Positions 37,310 to 45,019 of a DNA stretch of 64,000 nt are shown here, one piece after another. Origin of the DNA: SZUA-309 sp965215995 (GTDB lineage: Bacteria; Pseudomonadota; Gammaproteobacteria; Pseudomonadales; Azotimanducaceae). The position numbers were made by a program, and so were the translations under genes. Each line of letters starts with the position of its first letter. Position 1 is the first letter of the stretch. Location of the stretch: contig OZ244128.1 in assembly GCA_965215995.1 (NCBI GenBank), forward strand, positions 310,001 through 374,000, in the 5' to 3' direction. The notes below the pieces were generated by a model, which saw only the letters and a program-made list of their open reading frames with translations, did no database searches and had not been told where the DNA came from.

Positions 37310-38125
37310 TCAAATCGAACCGCGTTCATGCAGAATGGGGTTCAATTCAGAGCAGATCACTTCACCAGGTGCAATGCCCGGGCACCAGGTTCGCGCGTCA
37401 AACTGCTCATACCGTGAGGCAGGAGCACGCAGCCGGGCTTCTTTGTCGAGATAAATGACTGTAAACACTTCTCGAGGACGATCGGTGCGGTTGCCACCGG
37501 CGTGGTGATAGACCCAACCGGCGTGAAAGCTCACATCGCCGAGCGCGAATGGCATCTCTTCGTGCGGATACTCGGTGAGCAGCTCACTCAAAATCTCTTC
37601 GCTGGCATCGCTGATCTCCAGAACCCGACCTGCGGTCAGATTTTGCGAGCCTTTGGCAAACGCCAGTGGACCCATTTCCAGCGGCGTCTCCTGCAGGGGG
37701 ATCCAGGCGGTGATCGTGTTGTCGGTATCCACCGGCCAGTAGAACTGATCACAGTGCCACGGGGTATGCCCACCGCCGGCTTCCTTGAACAGTGCCTGAT
37801 CGTGATACATGCGCACGCCGCTGCAACCCATCAGCTCCGTGGCGATGCCAGCCAGACGGCTGGAAAAAGCAAGCGCTCGGGCGATGTCGTGACGACGCCA
37901 TAGGTTGAACACCTGCGTAAACGCCTGGCCGTAGGTATCCCTCTCTGCCAGCGGCAGCGTCGCGCGATCGCCTTCCCGGGTTAGCCGCCTGATCGTGTCG
38001 CGGACCGAATCGAGCGTGGTTGCATCGAGCACCCCACCGAGATGAATCGCACCCGTGCGGCGATACTCTTCCCTTTGCTCATTGGTCAGCTCGTAGGCGA
38101 GGTCAAGCAGCGATCTGTTGCTCAT
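37310..38125 (-). CDS. Phytanoyl-CoA dioxygenase (PhyH) family protein
   Basis: A 271-residue Fe(II)/2-oxoglutarate oxygenase from ATG 38125 (a GTG three codons earlier is an alternative). The iron ligands are H124 and D126 in TPWHCDQ and probably H208 in HHAGGNRTDRPR, with the following Arg for 2-oxoglutarate. The distal motif GNRTDRPR is strongly conserved in PhyH proteins. Known members hydroxylate branched acyl-CoAs, isoprenoids, halogenated or other compounds; substrate unknown. Lies between WS/DGAT and a membrane HEYGH protein; gaps of 30-116 bp. Confidence 0.92.
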   Translation of the reverse strand: MSNRSLLDLAYELTNEQREEYRRTGAIHLGGVLDATTLDSVRDTIRRLTREGDRATLPLAERDTYGQAFTQVFNLWRRHDIARALAFSSRLAGIATELMGCSGVRMYHDQALFKEAGGGHTPWHCDQFYWPVDTDNTITAWIPLQETPLEMGPLAFAKGSQNLTAGRVLEISDASEEILSELLTEYPHEEMPFALGDVSFHAGWVYHHAGGNRTDRPREVFTVIYLDKEARLRAPASRYEQFDARTWCPGIAPGEVICSELNPILHERGSI

Positions 38126-38166
38126 CGGCCTCACTCGGAGAACATGTCTGCTGAATCCAGGCGACC

Positions 38167-38889
38167 TCAGGTCAGCAATGCAAAGGCCAGAAGACCGGCG
38201 ATGATTCCAGGCATCTTCACCAGACCAGGCGACTCGAGGCGGCCATAAAGCGCTTTCTCGAACTCTCCGGTCGCCATGGTCTTCCGGATGACGGGTACTT
38301 CGAACACGCTGGCATTGACCGCATTACCCAGCACCGTAGCCACCAGCGCTGCACTCGCCCAGCCATCCATCGGCAGTGCCAGGAAAAGCCCGACGACCAG
38401 CAGCCAGCTGCCGAGCACTCCTCCCCAGCTCAGCCACAGGGCCTGCTTCGTGGTGCCTTCTTTCATGTCGAAGTTGAACATGAAGAAGTATCGGGCTGGC
38501 TTTTCCAGCACTTTATGCGGCGCCCCGGAAAGAACGGTACCCGTGTAGTGTCCGTACTCGTGGACGATGCCCGAGAGCACGGTACCCGCGATGTAGGCCG
38601 CCGCAACGGCAACAACGAGCGCCAGGGCGAGCCCGCTGGAGGCCGCCCAGGTGTGCGCGGCGCCGAACAAGGTGAGTGCGGCTACCACGGCAACGAAATG
38701 CAGGGTGCCGACCTTTTTCAGGTTCTTCAGGTTCTGCGCCCGAACGTCAGTCCCATCGGTGGCATCCGCCTTCGACTCGGCATCTGCCTCATTGCCGGCT
38801 TCTGGGTTCGCCTCACCCGCTTCCAGTCTCTCTTCGCTTTCGGCTTCCGTCACCACGGCCGCCACCGGTTTCGCACTCTGATCCGACAT
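38167..38889 (-). CDS. Putative membrane protein with HEYGH motif (possible M50-like metalloprotease)
   Basis: A 240-residue protein I cannot assign to a named family. Residues 1-55 are a Glu/Ala/Asp-rich acidic, probably disordered, cytoplasmic segment. Then come about four hydrophobic helices: 61-78, 85-108, about 151-171 and 178-195. H110-E-Y-G-H114 sits at the end of the second helix, the position of the HExxH zinc motif of site-2 proteases. The second M50 motif (NxxPxxxxDG) is not evident, although N188 and N192 (LGNAVNASVFEVP) lie in a hydrophobic helix. So a zinc protease role is possible but unproved. Confidence 0.75.
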   Translation of the reverse strand: MSDQSAKPVAAVVTEAESEERLEAGEANPEAGNEADAESKADATDGTDVRAQNLKNLKKVGTLHFVAVVAALTLFGAAHTWAASSGLALALVVAVAAAYIAGTVLSGIVHEYGHYTGTVLSGAPHKVLEKPARYFFMFNFDMKEGTTKQALWLSWGGVLGSWLLVVGLFLALPMDGWASAALVATVLGNAVNASVFEVPVIRKTMATGEFEKALYGRLESPGLVKMPGIIAGLLAFALLT

Positions 38890-38939
38890 ATCTGTTCCTC
38901 CTTTTCACTCCGCAGGCTACAGGATTCGCTCCGCACCTG

Positions 38940-40118
38940 TCACGACTGCTGCCTGGCTGGAATCCTGAGCAATGCGGCCAGCATGAGCAGCAGCGGCACG
39001 GTGGATGCGACCAGCACCGTCTCCCAACCGAACTGCAACAGCACGGCACCTCCTAAGAGGCTGGCCAGGGCCGATACGCCGAACACGCTGAAGTCATTCA
39101 CCGCCTGAACCCTGAACCGCTCCGAAGGCCGATATGCACTCACGAGCAGCGTGGTGCCGCCGACGAACAGAAAATTCCAGCCGATGCCGAGCAGCACCAA
39201 TGCACCCCAGTAGTGCATGAACTCATGGCCCAGCATGCCGAGGCCGACGGTGGCAGCGAGCGCTGCGATGCCGAAGAACATCACCCGGCGCACGCCGATC
39301 CAGCCGATCAGCACCCCGGAAAACAGAGACGGGATGTACATCGCCAGCACGTGGGCGCGAATGACCTCTGCGGTGTCCGCCAGCGAGTGACCATCCACAA
39401 CATGCATACTCACCGGCGTGGCGGTCATGATGAATGTCATCACCCCCTGCCCTACCATGCCACCGAGGATGGCCGCGGTGACCACGGGAAGCAGAATGAT
39501 GCTGAGCAAGGAGCGATGGTTGCCCTCTTCATCACCGTCCGTCTCGTTGGCCGGTGCGGGATTCCTGAACACCATCAATGCGAAGAAAGCGAGCACATAG
39601 GCAGCTGTTGCCGCGAAGTAGGCACCTTTGAACGGTTGATCGGGTGTCCATCCAGGACTTCTGGCTGCCAGCTCAGGACCGAGCAACGCTCCGCCAATAG
39701 AACCCGCCAGGATGAGCGAGACCGCCTTGCTGACCAGATGGAGCGGCACGCTCTCCGCCGCCGCAAACCGGAACTGCTGGCTGAAGGCGACGGTGATACC
39801 AATCAGCGTCCCGGCCAGGCAGAAGAGCACGAAGCTCTCCACCTGCAGCGCGTAGACGGCAAGCTGACAGGCCAACACACCAAGCAGTGCTGAAGCTGCG
39901 AACCCTGCCCGCCGCCCGAAGCGCTGCATGCTCAGGCTGGCAGGAACGGTGGCAAGAGCCGTGCCCACAACCATGAGTGACATCGGCAGTGTCGCCAGCA
40001 CCGGGGTTGGGCTCAAGGTGCTGCCGGCAATGCCACCCACCGTGACCATGAGCACCGTGCCGCTCACGTACATGCACTGGGCGATGAGAAGAACGGCCGT
40101 GTTCCGGTTCAGCAGCAA
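38940..40118 (-). CDS. MFS transporter
   Basis: A 392-residue major facilitator with about 12 transmembrane segments. The loop between helices 2 and 3 carries QRFGRRAGF, the motif A relic. A central charged loop (NPAPANETDGDEEGN, about 185-199) separates the two halves. Length and distribution match drug or metabolite efflux/uptake MFS proteins. Direction of transport and substrate are unknown. It precedes, on the same strand, the HEYGH protein gene. Confidence 0.9.
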   Translation of the reverse strand: MLLNRNTAVLLIAQCMYVSGTVLMVTVGGIAGSTLSPTPVLATLPMSLMVVGTALATVPASLSMQRFGRRAGFAASALLGVLACQLAVYALQVESFVLFCLAGTLIGITVAFSQQFRFAAAESVPLHLVSKAVSLILAGSIGGALLGPELAARSPGWTPDQPFKGAYFAATAAYVLAFFALMVFRNPAPANETDGDEEGNHRSLLSIILLPVVTAAILGGMVGQGVMTFIMTATPVSMHVVDGHSLADTAEVIRAHVLAMYIPSLFSGVLIGWIGVRRVMFFGIAALAATVGLGMLGHEFMHYWGALVLLGIGWNFLFVGGTTLLVSAYRPSERFRVQAVNDFSVFGVSALASLLGGAVLLQFGWETVLVASTVPLLLMLAALLRIPARQQS

Positions 40119-40190
40119 GGGGGACCCCGATCGGTGAGCGAGGGCGCAGTGTACCTGAGCGAAAGCAGCACAGCGCCTGAAAAGCGCTCG

Positions 40191-40230
40191 AGGAAACCTC
40201 CATCCAATTCAAGTGGCTTGGAGGTTTCCT
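40191..40230 (-). terminator. Hairpin after the Baeyer-Villiger monooxygenase gene
   Basis: AGGAAACCTCCA (40191-40202) and TGGAGGTTTCCT (40219-40230) are perfect 12-bp inverted repeats with a 16-nt loop. The arm starts inside the TAG stop codon (40229-40231, - strand). On the - strand the stem is followed by CGAGCGCTTTTC, and a second small stem (AGCGC/GCGCT at 40172-40188) follows. A likely transcription terminator between this gene and the MFS gene. Confidence 0.7.
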
Positions 40231-41842
40231 AGCTCACATTGAACCCTTCGTAGCCATTCTCGGCAATCTCAGCCAGTCGGGTCCGGTAAGCGGGCGAGCC
40301 GCCCAGGTAGATCATGTAGCGGAGCTTGTCGTGCCCGTCCACGTTCGAGTTGTAGCCGGTGAACCAGGACTTGGTGCTGGCAACCAGCGCCCCTTCGTAA
40401 GAGCGCATGATGTCGGCAATCCAGGCCTCCTCTGCCTCCGGCAGCGCCTCGATTCGGGTCTTGCCATGCTCCCGCATCCAGGCGATGAGCTCGCTGGCCC
40501 ACTGAACGGCGGCCTCGATCACCGGCGGGAAGTTCGACGAAACGGAGGCGCTCTGAGGGCCGGCGAGCGTGAGCAGGTTCGGAAAACCCACGCTCGATAG
40601 TCCCAGATAGGTAATCGGGCCATCCACCCACTTGTCTCCCAGCTTCTGGCCGTCAGCACCGATGAACTCAATGCGATCGAAGGCACCGGTAATCGCATCG
40701 AAACCAGTAGCGTAGACAATCACGTCGAATTCACGCTCCTGATCCGAGGTTCTGATCCCGCGCTCAGTGATGCACTCGATGGGCGTCTCGTTCACATCCA
40801 CCAGATGCACGTTCGGTTGGTTGTAAGCCTCGTAGTAGTTGGTCTCCATGGGCACGCGACGGGAGCCGAAACCATGGTCCTTCGGGATCAGCTTCTCCGC
40901 CACTTCCGGGTCGTTCACCCGCTCCCGGATCTTGTCGGCAATAAACTCGGAGTAAACCCGGTTCGGCTCCTCCTCCACCAGCACGTCGCGGAAGTTTCCG
41001 AGCCAGACGCCAAAGCCCGGCGAGTCGTAGAGCTCGTTCCAGAACGCCAGCCGGTCTTCCTCGGAGACCTCATCGAATGCCCGATAGTCCGGGCCATGCA
41101 GAAAGCTGCCCGGGGTTTCGGAGATCTTCTGGAAGATCTCGTCATAGCGACTTCTGATCTCTTCCATCTCTTCAGGGGAGATCGGCGAGTTGTTCAGCGG
41201 CGCGCACCAGTTGGGCCGGCGCTGATAAACCGTCAGCTCTGCCACCTTGGGCGCGATTTCTGCAATCACCTGCACACCAGTGGCGCCCGTGCCGATCACC
41301 GCCACCCGCTTGCCTTCGAGATCCACGGGCTCCTGCGGCCAGTAGTAGGTGTGATAGGCCTCGCCTTCGAAGCGCCCCACGCCGTCGATTCGAGGCAGCG
41401 TGGCCGCGGACAGCATGCCGATGGCGGTAACCAGAAAGCGGCAGCTGAGATGTCGGCCATCCGCCAGCGTCACCGCCCAGGTGGCTGCATCTTCATCGAA
41501 CTCAGCGGACTCGACTTTGCAACCAAACTGCATGTGCTTACGCAGATCGAGCTTGTCGACCACGTAGTTCAGGTAGCTGAGAGTCTCTGGTTGGGCGGCA
41601 AAGTGCTCGGACCAGTTCCACTCCTCGAGGATCTCCTCGTCGAAGGAATAGCCGTAGCTGTAGCTCTCGGAATCGAATCGCGCCCCTGGGTAACGATTCC
41701 AGTACCAGGTACCTCCCGGCCCGTCGCCGGCCTCGAGGACGGTGACGTCAATGCCAAGCTCCAGCAGCCGGTGCAGCATATAGATGCCGCAGACGCCTGC
41801 GCCGATGACGACCACTTCGTGCTGCTCGACTGCTTCTGTCAC
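40229..41842 (-). CDS. Flavin-containing (Baeyer-Villiger-type) monooxygenase
   Basis: A 537-residue protein with two Rossmann folds: FAD motif GAGVCG (14-19) and NADPH motif GTGATG (184-189). Between them lies FEGEAYHTYYWP (158-169), a full match to the BVMO fingerprint FxGxxxHxxxW[P/D]. Such enzymes insert oxygen next to ketones, as in cyclohexanone, steroid or terpenoid ketone degradation. Starts at a GTG preceded by GGGGGG. Substrate not known; the surrounding acyl-CoA and esterase-type genes would fit ketone to ester to acid conversion, with the alpha/beta hydrolase gene downstream on the other strand. Confidence 0.93.
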   Translation of the reverse strand: MTEAVEQHEVVVIGAGVCGIYMLHRLLELGIDVTVLEAGDGPGGTWYWNRYPGARFDSESYSYGYSFDEEILEEWNWSEHFAAQPETLSYLNYVVDKLDLRKHMQFGCKVESAEFDEDAATWAVTLADGRHLSCRFLVTAIGMLSAATLPRIDGVGRFEGEAYHTYYWPQEPVDLEGKRVAVIGTGATGVQVIAEIAPKVAELTVYQRRPNWCAPLNNSPISPEEMEEIRSRYDEIFQKISETPGSFLHGPDYRAFDEVSEEDRLAFWNELYDSPGFGVWLGNFRDVLVEEEPNRVYSEFIADKIRERVNDPEVAEKLIPKDHGFGSRRVPMETNYYEAYNQPNVHLVDVNETPIECITERGIRTSDQEREFDVIVYATGFDAITGAFDRIEFIGADGQKLGDKWVDGPITYLGLSSVGFPNLLTLAGPQSASVSSNFPPVIEAAVQWASELIAWMREHGKTRIEALPEAEEAWIADIMRSYEGALVASTKSWFTGYNSNVDGHDKLRYMIYLGGSPAYRTRLAEIAENGYEGFNVS

Positions 41843-42016
41843 GAATCCCCCCGCTACGCACTTCCTGGACGCTCGATTCTAGCCCGGAGCGGCAGTGCGG
41901 GGCAGTCCTGCCACACTCGTGGATTTCCCCTAGCTGCCAATTAGTTGTATTCACAAAACCATGGTTGACCCGATGCGTCTTACCTTCACACTCGCGCTAT
42001 CGAGATAGGGGTAGCC

Positions 42017-42712
42017 ATGACATTTATCCTCGTGCACGGACTCGGCCACGGCGGCTGGTGCTGGGAAAGAACGAAGAACGAACTTGAAGCTCGCGGTCAC
42101 AACGTTGTCACCCCGGACTTACCTCTGACAAGCTTCGCAGACGATGCCGAGGCCGTGGCTCGTCTTGTCGAAGAGCATTCCCCTGCAATCGTTGTCGGCC
42201 ACTCCTACGGCGGCATGGTCATTTCGGCAGCTGCGAACCAGACGAGAGGCAGGATCACTCACCTCATCTATCTTGCTGCAGCAATGATCGGCGCGGAAGA
42301 CGACTACTTCTCGATCATGGCGGAGCATGCCACCGCCAATTCCGAACACCTGATCGATAACGACGGCACCTGGATGACGATCAGTCCCGAGAATGCCGCG
42401 CGTGGTTTCTATAGCGAATGCGACGAGGCGACAACTGAGGCCGCCATTGCTCAGCTCCGGCCCGCGAGCGTGGAGTGCTACAACCTCGGCCTGCCTGTGC
42501 CGGAGCCCTGGCGGGAAATCGAATCGCTGTACATCGTTTGCGCGAAAGACGAAGCAATGCCCGCCGGTGCTCAGCGGGTTCTGGCGAAGAAGGCAGCAGA
42601 GGTGGCAGAGCTGGATACAGACCACTCACCGTTCTTCTCAGCCAACGAAGATCTGTGCGACCTGCTGGTGGGTTGGGCCAACCGCAAAGTTGGCTTCGCC
42701 GCGGGTGCCTGA
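42017..42712 (+). CDS. Alpha/beta hydrolase
   Basis: A 231-residue alpha/beta hydrolase. The N-terminal HGLGHGGWCWE gives the oxyanion hole, and the nucleophile elbow is GHSYGG, with Ser about residue 63; the catalytic His is in DTDHSPF near the C-terminus and the acid around KDEA. Small size and the HGxxHGxWxW start match the salicylate/methyl-jasmonate esterase (MES-like) and EstC group. It could hydrolyse esters formed by the adjacent Baeyer-Villiger enzyme (inference). It is convergent to the TetR gene. Confidence 0.92.
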   Translation: MTFILVHGLGHGGWCWERTKNELEARGHNVVTPDLPLTSFADDAEAVARLVEEHSPAIVVGHSYGGMVISAAANQTRGRITHLIYLAAAMIGAEDDYFSIMAEHATANSEHLIDNDGTWMTISPENAARGFYSECDEATTEAAIAQLRPASVECYNLGLPVPEPWREIESLYIVCAKDEAMPAGAQRVLAKKAAEVAELDTDHSPFFSANEDLCDLLVGWANRKVGFAAGA

Positions 42713-42732
42713 TTTTCTCAGCAGCCGCTTGC

Positions 42733-43368
42733 TCACTGCAATCCTGCTCTGATCTTCGCCTTTACCGCCGGCACGATCGCATCGAGCTTCACAGCCCTGG
42801 GCTTAACGAGACGTTGCTGAACCACGCCGCGCAAGAGCGCAACAATCAGCACTGCCTGGGAATCGATGTCCACATCGGCGGCGGTTTCTCCGTCCTCAAT
42901 GGCTTCGACAAGCGCCTGCGCTACCACATCACGAAACGCCTGGTCGTTTGCCGCCATCAGAGGCTTCAGGTCCGGGGTAGCACTGATTGACTCCACCATG
43001 GCCACACTGATGGCTCGCACACCGAGCCGTTCGCTCGCTGGTCCACCCAGGTAGATCTCAGTGAGTAAGTCCAGGCTGGCCAGTCCTCTCAATTCAGCCA
43101 GCTGACCCGCGTTACGCTGCTCGGTGGCCTTTCGAATGGATTCCAGCACGGCCTTGATGCAGCCCTGCTTTGTGCCGAAGTGATAGGTCACAAGACCGTG
43201 ACTCACGCCTGCTTCCTTGCCGATTTCAACAAGGGTGGTGCCTGCATAGCCGCGAGAAGCCAGCAGCCGGGTGGCGGCTTCTATCAGTTTCTGTCGTGAA
43301 GCGGCTCGCCGCTCTTCCTGTGTACGTCTCTCTGTGAACTGCGATCCCATATATCTGCTCTGGTCCAA
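42733..43368 (-). CDS. TetR-family transcriptional regulator
   Basis: A 211-residue TetR protein. The HTH (about 25-65) reads LASRGYAGTTLVEIGKEA then GVSHGLVTYHF, and the helix-to-core transition GTKQGCIKAVL follows. It begins one base after the thiolase stop codon, so it is the third gene of a DUF35-thiolase-tetR operon. It likely controls the divergent promoter region at 44.95 kb and thus the CoA-ligase operon; an acyl-CoA ligand would be expected (inference). Confidence 0.92.
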   Translation of the reverse strand: MDQSRYMGSQFTERRTQEERRAASRQKLIEAATRLLASRGYAGTTLVEIGKEAGVSHGLVTYHFGTKQGCIKAVLESIRKATEQRNAGQLAELRGLASLDLLTEIYLGGPASERLGVRAISVAMVESISATPDLKPLMAANDQAFRDVVAQALVEAIEDGETAADVDIDSQAVLIVALLRGVVQQRLVKPRAVKLDAIVPAVKAKIRAGLQ

Positions 43369-44523
43369 CTAATCACGCTGCAGCACGTGAACGACACAGA
43401 CCGCCCCTACGCCCACCATGTGGGCAAGACCTGTCCGGGCGTCGGGATGCTGTCGGGCTCCTGCTTCGTCGCGCAGCTGCCGGATGATTTCACAAACCTG
43501 ACCGACGCCGGTAGGACCGATCGGATGACCCATGGCCAGAAGCCCACCAGACGGGCTGATGGCGTGACGTCCACCGATGTCGTACTCACCACGCTGCAAT
43601 CGCTCGGCAGCCTCTCCTTCTCCGCAAAGCCCCATGGCTTCGGCGTAGAGCAGCTCCTCGATGGAGAAGGCATCGTGCAACTCGATCACATCCAGATCCG
43701 CCGGGCCAAGACCAGCCGCCTCCAGTGCTTCCTCCGTCGTCTTCTTTGTGAGGGCTGCATCTGCGTTCTCTCCTGGGCTGAACTCCTCTAACCGTGAAGA
43801 AGACGAAAGCACCCGCACAGCCCGTTTCCGGTCGATGCCGAGGCGCCATATCGCATCTTCAGAGGCAACGATCGTAGCTGCTGCCCCTTCCCCGACTGGC
43901 GTGCACTGCAGACGGGTAAGCGCACCCGATATCTGTGGTGGTGCCAGCACCTCCTCCAGAGTGCGCACCTTCTGGCGTTGGGCAAACGGATTCAAAGCCC
44001 CATTGGCATGGTTTTTTACGGCCACGCCGGCAATCTGCTCCGCCGTCGCACCGGTCGCCTGCATGTAGCGCTCAGCCAGAAGCGCGAAGTGGCTGAACGG
44101 CTGAACCAGAGCATCAGCCAGACCACGCACGCCCGCATTCGCAGGCCCACCACGCCCAGCCCCCGCGACAGGCTTATCCACACCGATGGCAATACTCACT
44201 TCCGCGACTCCGCTAGCCACGTCGTGCACGGCCTGGCGAAAGGCGGTTGATCCTGATGCCGAGGCATTCTCCACTTGCGCGACAGCCACATCCGACGGGC
44301 CAAGATACTTGAGCATGGCCGGCCCGGCTGCCATCCCGATTCGGGCGTTACCAACAAATGCGGTCTGCACGTCTTTCCATCCGATTCCGGCATCTGTCAA
44401 CGCTTCACGGACCGCCGTGAGACCCAATGAGACGTAGCTAACTTCAGACAGACGCTGATAAGGGTGCAGACCGATACCCACTGCGTAGACAGGGGCCTCC
44501 TTGAGTATGTTTCTTCTTGCCAT
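43369..44523 (-). CDS. Thiolase-superfamily protein lacking the nucleophilic Cys (Ltp2/SCP2-like)
   Basis: A 384-residue thiolase-fold protein. The segment aligned to the thiolase NxxCxSG reads ENASASG (85-91), so S88 sits where the nucleophile Cys should be. The active-site HDAF (SCP2-type NEAF) and the GHPIGPTG His motif are kept, but the C-terminal catalytic Cys-GG motif is absent (MVGVGAV). Such proteins are not expected to be thiolytic. Members such as Ltp2 act with a DUF35 partner as retro-aldolases for steroid side chains, and the DUF35 gene is directly upstream. Alternatives are a lipid-transfer or inactive paralogue. Substrate unknown. Confidence 0.88.
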   Translation of the reverse strand: MARRNILKEAPVYAVGIGLHPYQRLSEVSYVSLGLTAVREALTDAGIGWKDVQTAFVGNARIGMAAGPAMLKYLGPSDVAVAQVENASASGSTAFRQAVHDVASGVAEVSIAIGVDKPVAGAGRGGPANAGVRGLADALVQPFSHFALLAERYMQATGATAEQIAGVAVKNHANGALNPFAQRQKVRTLEEVLAPPQISGALTRLQCTPVGEGAAATIVASEDAIWRLGIDRKRAVRVLSSSSRLEEFSPGENADAALTKKTTEEALEAAGLGPADLDVIELHDAFSIEELLYAEAMGLCGEGEAAERLQRGEYDIGGRHAISPSGGLLAMGHPIGPTGVGQVCEIIRQLRDEAGARQHPDARTGLAHMVGVGAVCVVHVLQRD

Positions 44524-44525
44524 GA

Positions 44526-44918
44526 TCAGCCTCTCTCCCTTATCGGCCCAAAAACGACCTCAGACCGGTCGCCAATCAGTTGGACGTGCCCTTCTACTCT
44601 GCCTCCGAGCTCCGGTTCCGGATGTTCCAGACGCGCCCTGATCGGCTGGCGCGCCTCCGTCAGCACCTCAGCAACCTGAAAAGGCACCTCAACCGTCGGG
44701 TGCACGTATACCGTAGTGAAGCTGTGCAGCACACCGGCAGCCGGTATCAACGCTTCGGTGAGCTGTTGCCCCTCTGCACCGCAGGCCTCACAGCCATATT
44801 GCTGAGGTGGGAACAACAGACTTTCGCAGCGCCGGCAGTGGACACCACGTAGCAACACGCTATCTCCCTCTGCCACCCAGAGTGACACCCTACCTGCAGC
44901 TTCCGCTTCTTCAGTCAT
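44526..44918 (-). CDS. DUF35 / OB-fold zinc-ribbon protein
   Basis: A 130-residue protein with a four-cysteine rubredoxin-like zinc ribbon (C28, C31, C43, C46) followed by an OB-fold (about 55-125) with the TVYVHPTVEVPFQVAEV strand and RARL/EGHV strands. DUF35 proteins associate with thiolase-fold partners and are needed for their activity. Separated from the thiolase gene by 2 bp and translated from a GAGGA site that lies in a duplicated 14-bp segment. It probably forms the complex of the two. Confidence 0.92.
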   Translation of the reverse strand: MTEEAEAAGRVSLWVAEGDSVLLRGVHCRRCESLLFPPQQYGCEACGAEGQQLTEALIPAAGVLHSFTTVYVHPTVEVPFQVAEVLTEARQPIRARLEHPEPELGGRVEGHVQLIGDRSEVVFGPIRERG

Positions 44919-44919
44919 T

Positions 44920-44947
44920 CTTGCTTCCTCGCCCTTGCTTCCTCGCC
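44920..44947 (-). repeat. Perfect 14-bp tandem duplication containing the DUF35 ribosome site
   Basis: CTTGCTTCCTCGCC occurs twice in direct succession (44920-44933 and 44934-44947). On the coding strand each copy contains GAGGA; the nearer copy is at a normal distance (about 7 nt) from the ATG of the DUF35 gene. The duplication gives two Shine-Dalgarno sequences in tandem. Confidence 0.85.
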
Positions 44948-44952
44948 AGTGG

Positions 44953-44990
44953 TTTACATTAGTGTAGCGATCAAGTTACTATCTGGTCAA
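44953..44990. promoter_or_regulatory. Overlapping divergent promoters of the DUF35 and CoA-ligase operons
   Basis: On +: -35 TTTACA (44953-44958), 18 bp, -10 TACTAT (44977-44982). On -: -35 TTGACC (44985-44990), 18 bp, -10 TACACT (44961-44966). The two promoters are face to face and overlap almost completely, so their firing is mutually exclusive. Two short inverted repeats, TACATTAGTGTA (44955-44966, 10 of 12 symmetrical) and CTGGT-CA-ACCAG (44983-44994), are possible binding sites of the co-encoded TetR. Confidence 0.6.
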
Positions 44991-45019
44991 CCAGTATGTT
45001 TCTGAATGGAGGTAAGACG

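Noticed and set aside
40805..41944. 379-residue open frame opposite the Baeyer-Villiger monooxygenase
   Set aside because: Antisense to a gene with full fingerprints; no ribosome site or family pattern.
41957..41966. AACCATGGTT palindrome upstream of the alpha/beta hydrolase
   Set aside because: Only 10 bp, expected by chance at this scale, with no matching promoter geometry.
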